64,000 nucleotides of DNA from an uncultured Lachnospiraceae bacterium (GCA_934351835.1 CAKRJP010000007.1:59589-123588); one strand, 5' to 3'. Shown: positions 1 to 9,592, counted from the first letter of the stretch. A program made the numbers and translations. The notes: generated from the sequence alone by a model not told the origin.

Positions 1-1
1 G

Positions 2-184
2 GAAGTATTCGTATACACGATGAACTCTCCTCATAAGGATGTTCCGGCAAGACCATCGAAATTTTATCTGGATGGAATTCTGGAAGGATGTCTGGAAAAC
101 GGTTTACCGACAAAGTCGGTGATGGATGCAGTAAAACGCACCAGAAAGGAAATGAAAAAAGCAGAAAAGCAATATACAAGATAA
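2..184 (+). CDS. gamma-glutamylcyclotransferase-like protein, C-terminal part
   Basis: An open frame enters from the left edge and runs 60 codons to a TAA at 182-184. The end reads VFVYTMN, then a stretch with PSKFYLDGI and NGLP, which resembles the C-terminus of the gamma-glutamylcyclotransferase (AIG2-like) proteins often carried by Tn1549-type elements. The catalytic part lies outside the window, so the enzyme activity cannot be judged. It is followed after 72 bases by the SpaA adhesin, same strand. Confidence 0.55.
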   Translation, partial: EVFVYTMNSPHKDVPARPSKFYLDGILEGCLENGLPTKSVMDAVKRTRKEMKKAEKQYTR

Positions 185-256
185 ATGTTACCGCAGAGGG
201 AGAGCCTTCTGCGGTATTTTACTGAACAATATATTTATTATAGGAAGGGAACATAC

Positions 257-3200
257 ATGAAGGTGAAGAATTTAAAAACCAGAATCGCAGCCTTTGGACT
301 GGCTGTCCTGATGGGCGTCAGTACCTTAAGTAGTGCCAATGCGTTTGCTGCCGAACAGACGGATGTAGGGCAGGAGGTACAGGCATCCGAACAGGCGGTT
401 ACGAGTCAGAAAGAAAAGGCAGTTACGGCAGACGATATCACGAAAGAGATTTCGGATGAAACATTTGCAGCGGAAACCAGTATGGAAGGAATCCATTATG
501 ATGCAGAAAAAGAGGATGTTACGCTTATCAGCATCCAAGATGAAAATGGTGGGGAATACCATCCGGACAAAGCCGGAACTTACATTGCCTCTTACATGGT
601 TGTACCAAAGGATCAGAGTGACAGCTATACCATCAACCGAAAGGTGATCCTGACGGATACGGAAGGTCAGGCACATGCACAGGACAATGGTGGGGAAAAG
701 CAAAAATCAGATACAAAATCTGAAGATGATTCGGACTCGCCTGTGCAGAACTATACCGATGTAGAAATCGAGGCATCCGGGGAAGATGCATCTGCACAGG
801 CAATCGAAGAATTCAAAGAGGACATCGAAGAGGGAAATGTCATGGTACTGTCTGCGGCTGAAAGAGCCACAAGCAGCGGTTCAACAGTCACACTGACAAA
901 AGGAAGAACGATCTATTATCCAAGTTATCTTGGAAATTATCTTACTTGCCTGTTCACAGTCAATGGAAAGATTGCATACTGTCTCCAGTCCCAGAAAGCA
1001 TCCCCACCGAGTGGAAGTTATGTAGCACAGGTACTGGACAGCAATAAAAATTTGCAGAAAGTTCTTTATTATGGTTATGGCGGGGCAGGAGATCTGACAG
1101 GAAGTTATCTGGCTGGAAAAACGGAAGATGAAAAGTATGTGTATACACACATTGCAGCCAGCTACGCTTATGCAGGAGAAGCCGGATTTACCGGATGTAA
1201 TTATAATGACCTTGTAAATGCAGGGGTTATCGCATATATCAATTATCTGTTCGGACAGGAAGAACCGCCAAAAGGTGAACTGAGCCTTTCAAGCACAAAG
1301 CTGAATGCAGTACGGGATGGAAACTTCCAGAAAACACCAAATATCACACTGTCTGGAGATCACAGAAACTATGTGACATTGAGTGTACCGGAAAATGTGA
1401 CTGCACATAATCTTTCTAAAGGAACAAGTGTTACAAATGGAAAAATCCAGATTTATGGTGGAGATACATTCTATCTGTCTGCGGATTTATTACTGACAGG
1501 CAGTTATGCTTCCGGCAGCTTATATGGTTCTGTCGGAAAGACATGGAGAACGCTGGTGCTGACAACCGGAGATTCCAAGCAGGATATCGGTGTATTTGAA
1601 AGCGAAACAGCAGCTCCGGTAAGTTTCAGTGTACAGTGGCTTAATATGACACGCATTGAACTTATGAAAAAAGATGTCAATACACAGAATCCGCTGTCGG
1701 GGGCAGTTTATGGTATTTATACTGATAAGAAGTGTGAAAACCTGCTTATGACAATGTCAGCAACCGGAACAGACGGAAAAGCAGTCAGTGATTATTTTGA
1801 TTCCGCACTGAAAACTGTGTATGTAAAAGAGGTTACTGCTCCGACAGGGTACAAACTGAATACAGAAGTATATAAAGTAGATGTTGCAGCCGGAAAGACA
1901 TTGACTGTAACAGCAACCGATGAGAGAGTCACCGGAAGGGTAAAAATCGCAAAGATCGATAAAGAAACACTTGCATTTAAAGCACAGGGGGACAGTGTTC
2001 TTCGTGGTGCGGTGTATGGTCTGTATGCCAAAGAGGACATCGTGCATCCGGATGGAACAACAGGAGTTCTGTATAAACAGGACAGCCTGATCGCGCAGGG
2101 AGTCATCGGAGATGATGGAACACTGGAGTTTTCAGAATTATACCTTGGAGAAATGTATGTAAAAGAAATCACTCCACCGGAAGGATATACACTGGATACT
2201 ACAAGATATGAGGTATCCGTAACCTATGAGGGACAAGATGTTGCAGAAGTGACAAGAGACCTTACGGTAAAAGAGCAGGTAAAGAAACAGGCATTCCAGT
2301 TGATCAAAGTCAGTGAAGATGGAGAGCAGACAGAAACAGACCTGGTTGCAGGAGCAGGATTTAAGGTATATCTGATCAGCGACCTGACACAGGTGAAAAA
2401 TGGGAAACTGAAACCGTCCAATGGAGAAAGCTATACAGCAAGTGATTTCAAGAATTATGACTTCAGCAAAGAGCAGGTTGCAGTTACTTATGAGAACGGA
2501 ACCGCCGTACCAGTACCGGAACTGATCACGGATACCAAAGGATATGTAGTCAGCCCGGAACTGCCGTATGGAAGTTATGTTGTAGTGGAAAGCACTACCC
2601 CGGAGAATCTGAAAACCATTGATCCATTTGTTGTAAATGTGGAAAATGACAGCAGAGAACCAATGCAGTGGAGAGTATTTGATGACCGTCTGTTTGAATT
2701 CTTGTTGAAAATTGTAAAGAAGGATGCACAGACTGGAAATACAGTTTTAAAGGCTGGTGCCTCTTATAAGATTTACGATGTGACAAATAAGAAATATGTG
2801 GAACAGGTTGTTCAGTATCCGAAGAAAGAAAAGATCAGTGTATTCGAAACAAACGAGGAAGGATATCTGATCACACCGCAGGAACTGAAGTGCTCTACCT
2901 ATCGAATCGAAGAAGTGAAAGCACCGGAAGGATTTGTAAGACAGGGAAGCGAAGAGTCCCTGTATGATGGAACAACGATTATTTCACCATTAGAGCAGAC
3001 TACAAAAGGAACATATAAAGAAAATCCACAGAGCGGTATTGTAATTACAGTATCCTCAAACACTGCACATCAGATTGATCCAGATACAGGAGCAGCGATC
3101 GTAGAGGTAGAACAGAAAAACGATGAACAGGTGGGAAGCCTGCTCCTGACGAAAAAAGGAGAACAGCTTACCGAAGTAACAGGAGATTCTGTTCTGGAAA

Positions 3201-4627
3201 AAGTAAAGACGCTTGTGTCAAAGATAAAAAATGCGGTATCCGGGAAAGAAGAAACAGGTATCTATAAAGATTTTAAATATGAAGAAACCGGAGTAGAAGG
3301 TGCCCAGTTTGAAGTATATGCTAAGGATACCATTTATTCACCGGATGGGGCAAAGGACGAGGAAGGAAATCTGCTTGTCCGTTACGAGAAAAATGACCTG
3401 GTAGCCAAACTGACTACAGACGAAAAGGGAATGGCAGTACTCAATAATCTGCCACTGGGAACGTATTATCTGAAAGAGGTTGTAGCAGGAGAGAATTTTG
3501 TCCTGAATACAGAACAGAAAGAATTTACCCTGACAGCAGAGGATGATACACAGGCAGTTGTTTATGAAGGCGTTACCTATAAAAATGAAAGACAGAAAGT
3601 TTCCGTATCGGTAGAAAAGAAGGATTCTGTCACAGGAGAAAAGCTCGAAGGTGTTATTTTTGGACTGTATGCTGCGGAAGATATTCTTTCTAATCAGGGA
3701 GAGGTTCTCGTAGAGAAAGATACCCTGCTGGAAAAGAAAGCAACAGATACAAAGGGAACACTTACTTTCGACAGTGATCTTCCACATGGAAAATACTATG
3801 TCAAAGAGGAAGTCAGAAAAGCCGGATATCTTCCAAATGAAGAAGTAAGGAATGTAGACGCAACCTATGAAAATCAGAATCTTGCAAAGATTGAACTGAA
3901 CAAAGAAGTTGAGAATCAGCCGACAGAAACACGTATTACCAAAACAGATGCAACAACCGGAAATGAGCTGGAAGGAGCAAAACTGCAGGTCATTGATAAA
4001 GACGGAACTGTTTTGGAAGAGTGGATTAGTACGAAGGAAGAACATGTCATTTACGGACTGCCGGAAGGAAGTTATACCTTACATGAAGAACTGGCTCCTT
4101 ATGAAGATGGTTATGTGTCTGCCAGCGATGTGACGTTTGAAGTCAAAGAAGATGGCAGTGTGACAAAGGTTGAGATGAAAGATGAATATTCCAAAGTGGA
4201 AATTTCAAAAACAGACCTAACAACCGGAAAAGAACTGGAAGGGGCAAAGCTTCAGATCATCCGAAAAGACGGAACTGTTCTGGAAGAGTGGATCACGGAC
4301 GGAAAGCCACATTCTGTTGCGAAGCTTCCGGTCAATGAGGAACTTACCTTGCGTGAGATCACAGCACCGGATGGGTATGAGATTGCCGAAGATGTTACAT
4401 TTACATTGAAAGATACGATGGAAGTGCAGAAAGTAGAAATGAAAGATGCCAGAACACCGGAGAAAACAACCGAAAAGACCAATGCACCAAAAACAGGTGA
4501 TAACCAGAAAGTATGGCCGTTTGTTCTGCTTGCACTGGCATCTGCCGGAACAGCTACAGGAGTGACTGTATACCGCAGAAAGAAGTCAAAAATGACAGAC
4601 AACAAAGAAGAAACAGAAGAAAAATAA
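257..4627 (+). CDS. SpaA-type multi-domain surface adhesin with sortase signal
   Basis: A cell-wall-anchored adhesin of 1456 residues. The ATG at 257 is preferred over upstream starts because it follows GGAAGGGA and opens a signal peptide ending near AFA-AEQ. Residues about 200-340 contain YCLQ and THIA motifs that resemble a Cys-Gln thioester adhesin domain. From about 450 on there are some seven SpaA/Cna-B domains, each with a KxD/TG start and a strand ending in E-x-APxGY or similar. The last two are close copies (LEGAKLQ, DGTVLEEWI). The C-terminus has NAPKTG, a hydrophobic segment and RRKKSK, a typical sortase signal. In ICEs such proteins probably help donor-recipient contact. Family assignment is firm; the ligand is unknown. 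Confidence 0.9.
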   Translation: MKVKNLKTRIAAFGLAVLMGVSTLSSANAFAAEQTDVGQEVQASEQAVTSQKEKAVTADDITKEISDETFAAETSMEGIHYDAEKEDVTLISIQDENGGEYHPDKAGTYIASYMVVPKDQSDSYTINRKVILTDTEGQAHAQDNGGEKQKSDTKSEDDSDSPVQNYTDVEIEASGEDASAQAIEEFKEDIEEGNVMVLSAAERATSSGSTVTLTKGRTIYYPSYLGNYLTCLFTVNGKIAYCLQSQKASPPSGSYVAQVLDSNKNLQKVLYYGYGGAGDLTGSYLAGKTEDEKYVYTHIAASYAYAGEAGFTGCNYNDLVNAGVIAYINYLFGQEEPPKGELSLSSTKLNAVRDGNFQKTPNITLSGDHRNYVTLSVPENVTAHNLSKGTSVTNGKIQIYGGDTFYLSADLLLTGSYASGSLYGSVGKTWRTLVLTTGDSKQDIGVFESETAAPVSFSVQWLNMTRIELMKKDVNTQNPLSGAVYGIYTDKKCENLLMTMSATGTDGKAVSDYFDSALKTVYVKEVTAPTGYKLNTEVYKVDVAAGKTLTVTATDERVTGRVKIAKIDKETLAFKAQGDSVLRGAVYGLYAKEDIVHPDGTTGVLYKQDSLIAQGVIGDDGTLEFSELYLGEMYVKEITPPEGYTLDTTRYEVSVTYEGQDVAEVTRDLTVKEQVKKQAFQLIKVSEDGEQTETDLVAGAGFKVYLISDLTQVKNGKLKPSNGESYTASDFKNYDFSKEQVAVTYENGTAVPVPELITDTKGYVVSPELPYGSYVVVESTTPENLKTIDPFVVNVENDSREPMQWRVFDDRLFEFLLKIVKKDAQTGNTVLKAGASYKIYDVTNKKYVEQVVQYPKKEKISVFETNEEGYLITPQELKCSTYRIEEVKAPEGFVRQGSEESLYDGTTIISPLEQTTKGTYKENPQSGIVITVSSNTAHQIDPDTGAAIVEVEQKNDEQVGSLLLTKKGEQLTEVTGDSVLEKVKTLVSKIKNAVSGKEETGIYKDFKYEETGVEGAQFEVYAKDTIYSPDGAKDEEGNLLVRYEKNDLVAKLTTDEKGMAVLNNLPLGTYYLKEVVAGENFVLNTEQKEFTLTAEDDTQAVVYEGVTYKNERQKVSVSVEKKDSVTGEKLEGVIFGLYAAEDILSNQGEVLVEKDTLLEKKATDTKGTLTFDSDLPHGKYYVKEEVRKAGYLPNEEVRNVDATYENQNLAKIELNKEVENQPTETRITKTDATTGNELEGAKLQVIDKDGTVLEEWISTKEEHVIYGLPEGSYTLHEELAPYEDGYVSASDVTFEVKEDGSVTKVEMKDEYSKVEISKTDLTTGKELEGAKLQIIRKDGTVLEEWITDGKPHSVAKLPVNEELTLREITAPDGYEIAEDVTFTLKDTMEVQKVEMKDARTPEKTTEKTNAPKTGDNQKVWPFVLLALASAGTATGVTVYRRKKSKMTDNKEETEEK

Positions 4628-4654
4628 AATAAAAATTACAGGATAAACCAATCT

Positions 4655-4695
4655 GACAGGGCAGGAGATGTGCATAAAGCAGCTTCTGTCCTGTC
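4655..4695 (+). other. imperfect hairpin before metK
   Basis: GACAGGGCAGGAG at 4655 pairs imperfectly with CTTCTGTCCTGTC ending at 4695. No T-run follows, so it is not a normal terminator. It ends 8 bases before the AAGGAG ribosome binding site of the SAM synthetase gene and could protect the mRNA end or attenuate translation. Confidence 0.35.
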
Positions 4696-4715
4696 TGTAT
4701 ATAAGGAGAAGAATG

Positions 4716-5876
4716 ATGAGACGTTTTTATACAGCAGAATCAGTAACAGAAGGACACCCAGACAAAGTATGCGATCAGATAGCAGATGCAATCTTAGATG
4801 AATGTTTGCATTACGATCCATCTTCGAGAGTGGCGTGTGAAGTCCTTGCTACAAGAGGAAATGTGTTTGTAGCAGGAGAAATCACCAGCGAATATGAACC
4901 ACCAGTGTTTGAAGTGATCCGAAAAGTTTTAGAAGAGTGTGGATATTGTACAGATGGGATAGAAATGGATACGTTTGTACACCAGCAGAGTCCAGATATT
5001 GCGAAAGCAGTGAGTGTGTCGAAAGAATTTCGGGATAATATCGGCGCAAAATTAAGAGATAGAAGCAGGGGAGCTGGAGATCAGGGTGTTATGGTCGGAT
5101 ATGCGTGTGATGATACTCCGCAGCTTATGCCAATGCCGACTGTTCTGGCACACCGGATCACACGTGAACTTTCGGCTTGCAGAAGAAGCGGATATATCAA
5201 AGATATCTTTTCGGATGGAAAAGCACAGGTAACCGTAGAATATGAAGATGGAAAACCAGTGAGACTGGAAAGTGTTGTTGTTTCCTGCCAGCATGGTGCA
5301 GAAAAGAACCTGAAGAAGTTAGATGCCGAGATCAGAGAGAAAGTGCTTCGCTCAGCACTCAGATTACTGCCGCCGGATGAGGATACGAAGATTCTGATCA
5401 ATCCGTCAGGAAAATTTGTGTGCGGAGGATTTGATGCAGATACCGGACTGACCGGAAGAAAGCTGATGGTGGATACTTATGGCAGTATGGTTCCGCATGG
5501 CGGCGGTGCATTTTCGGGAAAAGACTGTTCGAAAGTAGACCGTTCGGCAGCTTATATGGCAAGGTATATCGCCAAAAATATAGTAGCTGCTGAGTTTGCA
5601 AGCAAGTGTCAGGTGTCTTTGGCTTATGCAATCGGAGTAGCAGAGCCGGTTATGATTGAGGTAGACACCTTTGGTACAGGAAAAGTGTGTGCGGATGATT
5701 GTCTGGCGGCAGCAATCCCACTGGTGTTTGGAGTGACACCCGTTCAGATCATGGAATCCCTTCGACTGAATCGTCCGATTTTCCGTCAGACGGCAGTTTT
5801 TGGTCATTTTGGAAGAAAGGAGTTTCCTTGGGAGCGGACGGATAAGGTACTGGCTCTTCAGGATGCAATTCTGTAA
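4716..5876 (+). CDS. metK: S-adenosylmethionine synthetase (element-borne copy)
   Basis: Methionine adenosyltransferase, making SAM from methionine and ATP. The N-terminus has the ATP motif TEGHPDK, then DQGVMVGY (usual form GDQG-MFGYA) and GGGAFSGKD further on. At 386 residues it has the usual family length. The start is taken at 4716, 7 bases after AAGGAG; an ATG at 4713 is equally possible. The stop overlaps the ATG of the next gene (TAATG). It lies inside the conjugation module, 2.4 kb upstream of a DNA methyltransferase, so it is likely a second, mobile copy that supplies SAM for methylation rather than the housekeeping enzyme; that role is inference. Confidence 0.93.
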   Translation: MRRFYTAESVTEGHPDKVCDQIADAILDECLHYDPSSRVACEVLATRGNVFVAGEITSEYEPPVFEVIRKVLEECGYCTDGIEMDTFVHQQSPDIAKAVSVSKEFRDNIGAKLRDRSRGAGDQGVMVGYACDDTPQLMPMPTVLAHRITRELSACRRSGYIKDIFSDGKAQVTVEYEDGKPVRLESVVVSCQHGAEKNLKKLDAEIREKVLRSALRLLPPDEDTKILINPSGKFVCGGFDADTGLTGRKLMVDTYGSMVPHGGGAFSGKDCSKVDRSAAYMARYIAKNIVAAEFASKCQVSLAYAIGVAEPVMIEVDTFGTGKVCADDCLAAAIPLVFGVTPVQIMESLRLNRPIFRQTAVFGHFGRKEFPWERTDKVLALQDAIL

Positions 5877-6853
5877 TGCCCTGGGTAACGGAAGAAGAGA
5901 TTCAGGCAGCAAAAAATATGACTGCGTATGAGTATTTGCGAACGCATCAGGCACAGCGACTGCAAAAGACAAGAACTAGAAATGAATGGCAGTTGACGGA
6001 CCACGACAGTTTTAAAATCAATGAACTGTCCAGCAAATGGCATTGGAAGTCCAGAGATATCGGCGGTGTGTCTGCACTGCGTTTTCTCATAGAAGTGGAT
6101 GGGATGAAATTTACAGATGCCGTAAAGCTGTTGTGCGAAGAGAGTCCATCTTTTCTTCCGACACAGTTAGTTGAAAAAGAAAAACCACCATTTAAACTGC
6201 CGGAGAGATTCTTAAACTGTCGGAGAATCCGGGCCTATCTGAACCATCGTGGGATCAGTGATGCGGTGATCACATATTGTATCTCACAGGAAATCCTTTA
6301 TGAAAGTGTTCCGTACCATAACGCTGTTTTTGTCGGGAAAGATGAATCAGGAAAAGCGAGATATGCCTTCCTGCGAGGAATCTGTGAAAAAAATGGGAAA
6401 GGATTCAAGATGGAACAGGCCGGAAGTGAAAAGAAGTACAGTTTTTGTATTCCTCCAAGAAAAGAGACGAATCGGGTTGCTGTTTACGAAGCTTGTATTG
6501 ATGCACTGGCACATATGACACTGGAAGAGGGAAAGCAGGATAAATACCGGCTTTCCCTTGGGGGAATTGCTGCTCCGAAAGAAAACGCACAGATACAGAG
6601 TGAATGTTTTAAAAAGCCGCCGGACGCACTGGAAGCGTTCCTTAAGAACCATCCGGAAATCAAGGAAATTGAAATCTGTACGGATAATGATTTCGCCGGA
6701 AGATGGGCAAAAGAACAGATGAAAAAGCATTATGAAGGAAGATACAAGATCATCTGTAACCTGCCGGAAAGAGAAGGGGCAGACTATGCAGACCTTGCAA
6801 AAGAAAGAAAGCAGACGAATCAGTGCAGAGACAGACCAATAGAAAGCAGGTGA
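5876..6853 (+). CDS. Toprim/DUF3991-type mobile element protein
   Basis: A 325-residue protein translationally coupled to metK (TAATG). The first half (about residues 15-95) resembles the DUF3991 zinc-free primase-like N-domain of ICE proteins (WKSRDIGG, ALRFLIEV). The second half carries Toprim features: an acidic cluster in YEACIDALAH and EICTDNDFAGRWAKE. Such proteins are thought to act on DNA during element replication or transfer (primase- or nickase-like). Catalytic activity is not shown by the sequence; the family match is. Confidence 0.75.
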   Translation: MPWVTEEEIQAAKNMTAYEYLRTHQAQRLQKTRTRNEWQLTDHDSFKINELSSKWHWKSRDIGGVSALRFLIEVDGMKFTDAVKLLCEESPSFLPTQLVEKEKPPFKLPERFLNCRRIRAYLNHRGISDAVITYCISQEILYESVPYHNAVFVGKDESGKARYAFLRGICEKNGKGFKMEQAGSEKKYSFCIPPRKETNRVAVYEACIDALAHMTLEEGKQDKYRLSLGGIAAPKENAQIQSECFKKPPDALEAFLKNHPEIKEIEICTDNDFAGRWAKEQMKKHYEGRYKIICNLPEREGADYADLAKERKQTNQCRDRPIESR

Positions 6854-6859
6854 TAGAAA

Positions 6860-7621
6860 ATGGAAGAAAAAGAAACGATACACATCAATCTATTGACAGA
6901 ACTGACTGGAAATCTTATTTCGGAAGAATCAGAATGGGAAGAAGAGTGGACAGAAAATGATGCATATGGAATGCTTTTGGATGGGACAGACCTTGCCTGG
7001 TATGAAAGTGCGATCCGTGAGGAACTGAACCGATATGGGGAAGATGACCTTATGCAGTATTTTTCCGGCAGTGCATCCATTCAGGAAAAAGTAAAAAGTG
7101 CAGTTGTTACCATAGAAAATCAGGAAGGAACCTTATATGGCTGTGCAAAACTGGAATTAAATGAATTCCTGAACCCGGAAGAACTAAAAGAGCTTGGTGA
7201 TTATATTACAGGGCAGTACAGTGATGGCTGGGGAGAAGGATTTGAACAGCAGGACATTCAGGTAGAGGAAGGAATTTTGAATGTCCATTTCTGGAATCTG
7301 GGGATGGAACGGGCAAAAATGCAGGAAGAAACCAAAACACAAAATGAAACACAAACAGAGAAATCACATCCGAACAAACCACGTCCCAAGTTACGGCTTC
7401 TGGGACATGATGGAAATATCTTTTCTATTATGAGCGATGCCTCAATCCTTCTGAAAAACAATGACCAGACAGCAGAAGCAAAAGAAATGTGTAAAAGGGT
7501 AAGGGAGAGTGGTGATTATAACAAGGCTCTTTGTATCATCAGTGAATATGTGGAAACGGAGCTAAGTTCACCGCTAAAAGAAAATAAAAAGGTAAAGAAA
7601 AAGCATCAGCCAGAACGATGA
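6860..7621 (+). CDS. conserved ICE protein of unknown function, QPER tail
   Basis: A 253-residue, very acidic protein (EEESEWEEEW near the N-terminus). Residues about 135-180 are low complexity (T/Q/E/K). A conserved-looking C-terminal block begins at KLRLLGHDGN and includes EMCKRVRESGDYNKAL, a segment common in Clostridia ICE proteins. It ends in KKKHQPER, nearly the same tail as two other proteins in this module. No enzymatic motif is visible. It sits 6 bases after the Toprim gene and 10 bases before the next, so it belongs to the same operon. Confidence 0.65.
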   Translation: MEEKETIHINLLTELTGNLISEESEWEEEWTENDAYGMLLDGTDLAWYESAIREELNRYGEDDLMQYFSGSASIQEKVKSAVVTIENQEGTLYGCAKLELNEFLNPEELKELGDYITGQYSDGWGEGFEQQDIQVEEGILNVHFWNLGMERAKMQEETKTQNETQTEKSHPNKPRPKLRLLGHDGNIFSIMSDASILLKNNDQTAEAKEMCKRVRESGDYNKALCIISEYVETELSSPLKENKKVKKKHQPER

Positions 7622-7631
7622 AAGGAAAAAT

Positions 7632-8225
7632 ATGAGAAAGTATAAGATTACAGAGAGTAAACATCCGAAGTATCCCTGGCTTCATAGAATACAGGCATTA
7701 ACAGACGTGAATGATAAAGTACCAAAAGGAACAATGGGTGGTTTTGTTGAAAAGGAAAGCAATCTGTCACAAGAAGGTGCTTGCTGGATTTATGATGATG
7801 CGATTTGTTGCGAAAACGGTGAGATAAAGGAAGAGGCTGCACTCTACGACGGCAGCTTGGTCAGAGGTTCTGCTGTTGTTACCGGAGATACTACTTTTTA
7901 TGACAGGGCAGTTGCAAAGAGCGACTGTTATATTTGTGGCGGTGAGATAAAAGAAGATGCCGTAATCAGTGGAAAAGCATTTATTGATACGGTAGGAATA
8001 AATGCACCTATCATCGGTGGGGAAAGTCATGTGTATGGAGAAGTAAGGGGAAATATCTATATTAAAGGGGATGTTTTTCCATGGGATATATTCGATAACC
8101 ACACGAAAGATATGTTCTTATATGAAAAGGGGAAGTGGAGTGCATTCGCTATTCCTGAAAAATTGAAGCCACCGGAGTCCTACCTGAAAAGACAAAGAAA
8201 GAAGAAAAATCAGCCGGAGCGCTGA
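7632..8225 (+). CDS. hexapeptide/beta-helix-like repeat protein, QPER tail
   Basis: A 197-residue protein. The N-terminus has an AL.D...VPKGTMGGFVEKE.NLSQ.G motif seen in phage and ICE proteins. Residues 50-150 contain irregular short repeats of the kind DGSLVRGSAV, TGDTTFYDRAV and EDAVISGKAF, suggesting a left-handed beta-helix or similar solenoid, often found in phage and plasmid accessory proteins. The C-terminus is KKKNQPER. Function is unknown. RBS AAAGGAA lies just before the ATG. Confidence 0.6.
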   Translation: MRKYKITESKHPKYPWLHRIQALTDVNDKVPKGTMGGFVEKESNLSQEGACWIYDDAICCENGEIKEEAALYDGSLVRGSAVVTGDTTFYDRAVAKSDCYICGGEIKEDAVISGKAFIDTVGINAPIIGGESHVYGEVRGNIYIKGDVFPWDIFDNHTKDMFLYEKGKWSAFAIPEKLKPPESYLKRQRKKKNQPER

Positions 8226-8236
8226 GAAAAGAAAGG

Positions 8237-9049
8237 ATGATGCCTATGACAAATGACCTGAGTTTGGAAGAACTTATGAAAGAGGGAACATACCCGGAGG
8301 AATATGCCGAAGGGAAGAACTGGAAGATTTTACATGGAGATACGCTGAAACTGGTCAAAGCATTCCAGCCGGGAATCTTTGATGCAGTCATTACCGATCC
8401 GCCGTATGCGTCCGGAGGGACAAAACAGAATGAAAGGAACCGCACCACCAACCAGAAATACAGCAGTATGAGTGCTGTAAATGCACTCCCGGATTTCGAT
8501 GGAGATAATAAGGATCAGAGATCCTGGACACACTGGATGGCTGAGTGGCTGTATGATGTCCGAAAAGCCTGCAAGAAAGGGGCGCCGATCTGTCTGTTTA
8601 TTGACTGGAGACAGTATCCATCCATTACGGATGCCCTGCAGTGGGCAGGCTGGATCTGGAGAGGAACTGCAGTGTGGGATAAAGGAAACTCCCGTCCGCA
8701 GAAAGGGCGTTTCCGCCAGCAGGCTGAATATATCGTGTGGGGCAGTAACGGACCGATGCCGATCAACCGCCCGGTCTCCTGTCTGCCGGGTGTTTTCCGA
8801 TATGGAAATCCGCAGAACCGTATCCATGTGACAGAGAAACCATTGCAGCTTATGAAAGATGTGATCCAGATCTGTGAGTCGGGAGGTCTGATCCTGGACC
8901 CGTTTGCCGGAGCAGGAACAACTGTCCTTGCAGCGGCTATGACAGGGTATCGTGCCGTAGGAATTGAAGTGACGGATGCCTACTATAAACTGGGAAGTGA
9001 CAGAGTGAAGTTTGCGTTAGAAGCAGAAGAAAACGAGGATGAAAAGTAG
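8237..9049 (+). CDS. DNA methyltransferase (beta-class, N4/N6 amino)
   Basis: A 270-residue SAM-dependent DNA methyltransferase. DPPY (motif IV) occurs at about residue 54, and the SAM motif DPFAGAGTT (motif I) at about 220. That order (catalytic motif first, SAM motif last, with a target region between) marks the beta class. No restriction endonuclease is nearby, so it is probably an orphan that protects or marks the element during conjugation. The metK copy upstream fits this. ATGs at 8237, 8240 and 8246 all follow AAAGAAAGG; the exact start is uncertain. A terminator follows directly. Confidence 0.88.
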   Translation: MMPMTNDLSLEELMKEGTYPEEYAEGKNWKILHGDTLKLVKAFQPGIFDAVITDPPYASGGTKQNERNRTTNQKYSSMSAVNALPDFDGDNKDQRSWTHWMAEWLYDVRKACKKGAPICLFIDWRQYPSITDALQWAGWIWRGTAVWDKGNSRPQKGRFRQQAEYIVWGSNGPMPINRPVSCLPGVFRYGNPQNRIHVTEKPLQLMKDVIQICESGGLILDPFAGAGTTVLAAAMTGYRAVGIEVTDAYYKLGSDRVKFALEAEENEDEK

Positions 9050-9053
9050 CCGG

Positions 9054-9079
9054 GATGTCCAATAGGACATCTTGTTTTT
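9054..9079 (+). terminator. intrinsic terminator after the methyltransferase
   Basis: GATGTCC and GGACATC form a perfect 7-bp stem with an AATA loop, followed by TTGTTTTT. It begins 4 bases after the methyltransferase stop and closes the adhesin-metK-methylase transcript. Confidence 0.8.
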
Positions 9080-9121
9080 ATAGAGAAAAAGCAATGGCAT
9101 CCAACTGGATGCAGGAAGGAG

Positions 9122-9454
9122 ATGGAGCGTATGGAACAGGCTCTGGCTTATGTGTGCTGTTCAGCAGAAGAAAGCCGGGTAAAAGTGCAGAAATATTGCA
9201 GGAAAATCTATGAACTGGGTTATGTACCGATTTGTCCGAGGTTTGGATTTTCACCGTTCCTCGAAGAAGGAGATGCGGAAGATATGCAGGGATATGGAAG
9301 GATGTCTCATATCCTTTTACGGAGATGCCGGATGGTCGTTGTATGCGGAAAAGAAGTGACAGGGACGATGAACATGGAAATCAGCATGGCAGACAGACTC
9401 CATATCATTTGTACGACACTCGATGGACTGGTACAGATCAAAGAATCGAAATAA
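9122..9454 (+). CDS. DUF4406/DUF7768-like small protein
   Basis: A 110-residue protein. YVCCSAEE near the N-terminus, YVPICPRFGFSPFL in the middle and VVCGKEVTGTMNMEI later follow the pattern of the nucleoside 2-deoxyribosyltransferase-like families DUF4406/DUF7768 that are common in phages and ICEs. Whether it acts on nucleotides is unknown. RBS GGAAGGAG directly precedes the first ATG; a second ATG at 9131 is possible. Confidence 0.65.
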   Translation: MERMEQALAYVCCSAEESRVKVQKYCRKIYELGYVPICPRFGFSPFLEEGDAEDMQGYGRMSHILLRRCRMVVVCGKEVTGTMNMEISMADRLHIICTTLDGLVQIKESK

Positions 9455-9512
9455 ATCAGAGGCGGGTCTGTCGGGTGATACAGAGACTGGCGGTACTCGT
9501 TTTGCAAGCATA

Positions 9513-9556
9513 GCGTTTGGATATCCAAACGCACTTTGGGGAGAACCCCAATCCCC
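9513..9556 (+). other. candidate origin of transfer (oriT)
   Basis: A perfect 20-bp palindrome centred on GATATC (9513-9532) is followed at once by a TTGGGG/CCCCAA hairpin (9536-9551) and a C-run. The repeats lie in the 138-bp gap just upstream of the small DUF3789-type gene, mobC and the relaxase, where MOBP elements usually keep oriT. The nick site cannot be placed from sequence alone. Confidence 0.55.
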
Positions 9557-9592
9557 CGAATACAAAATGAAAACGGAAAGGAAGGATAAGCT

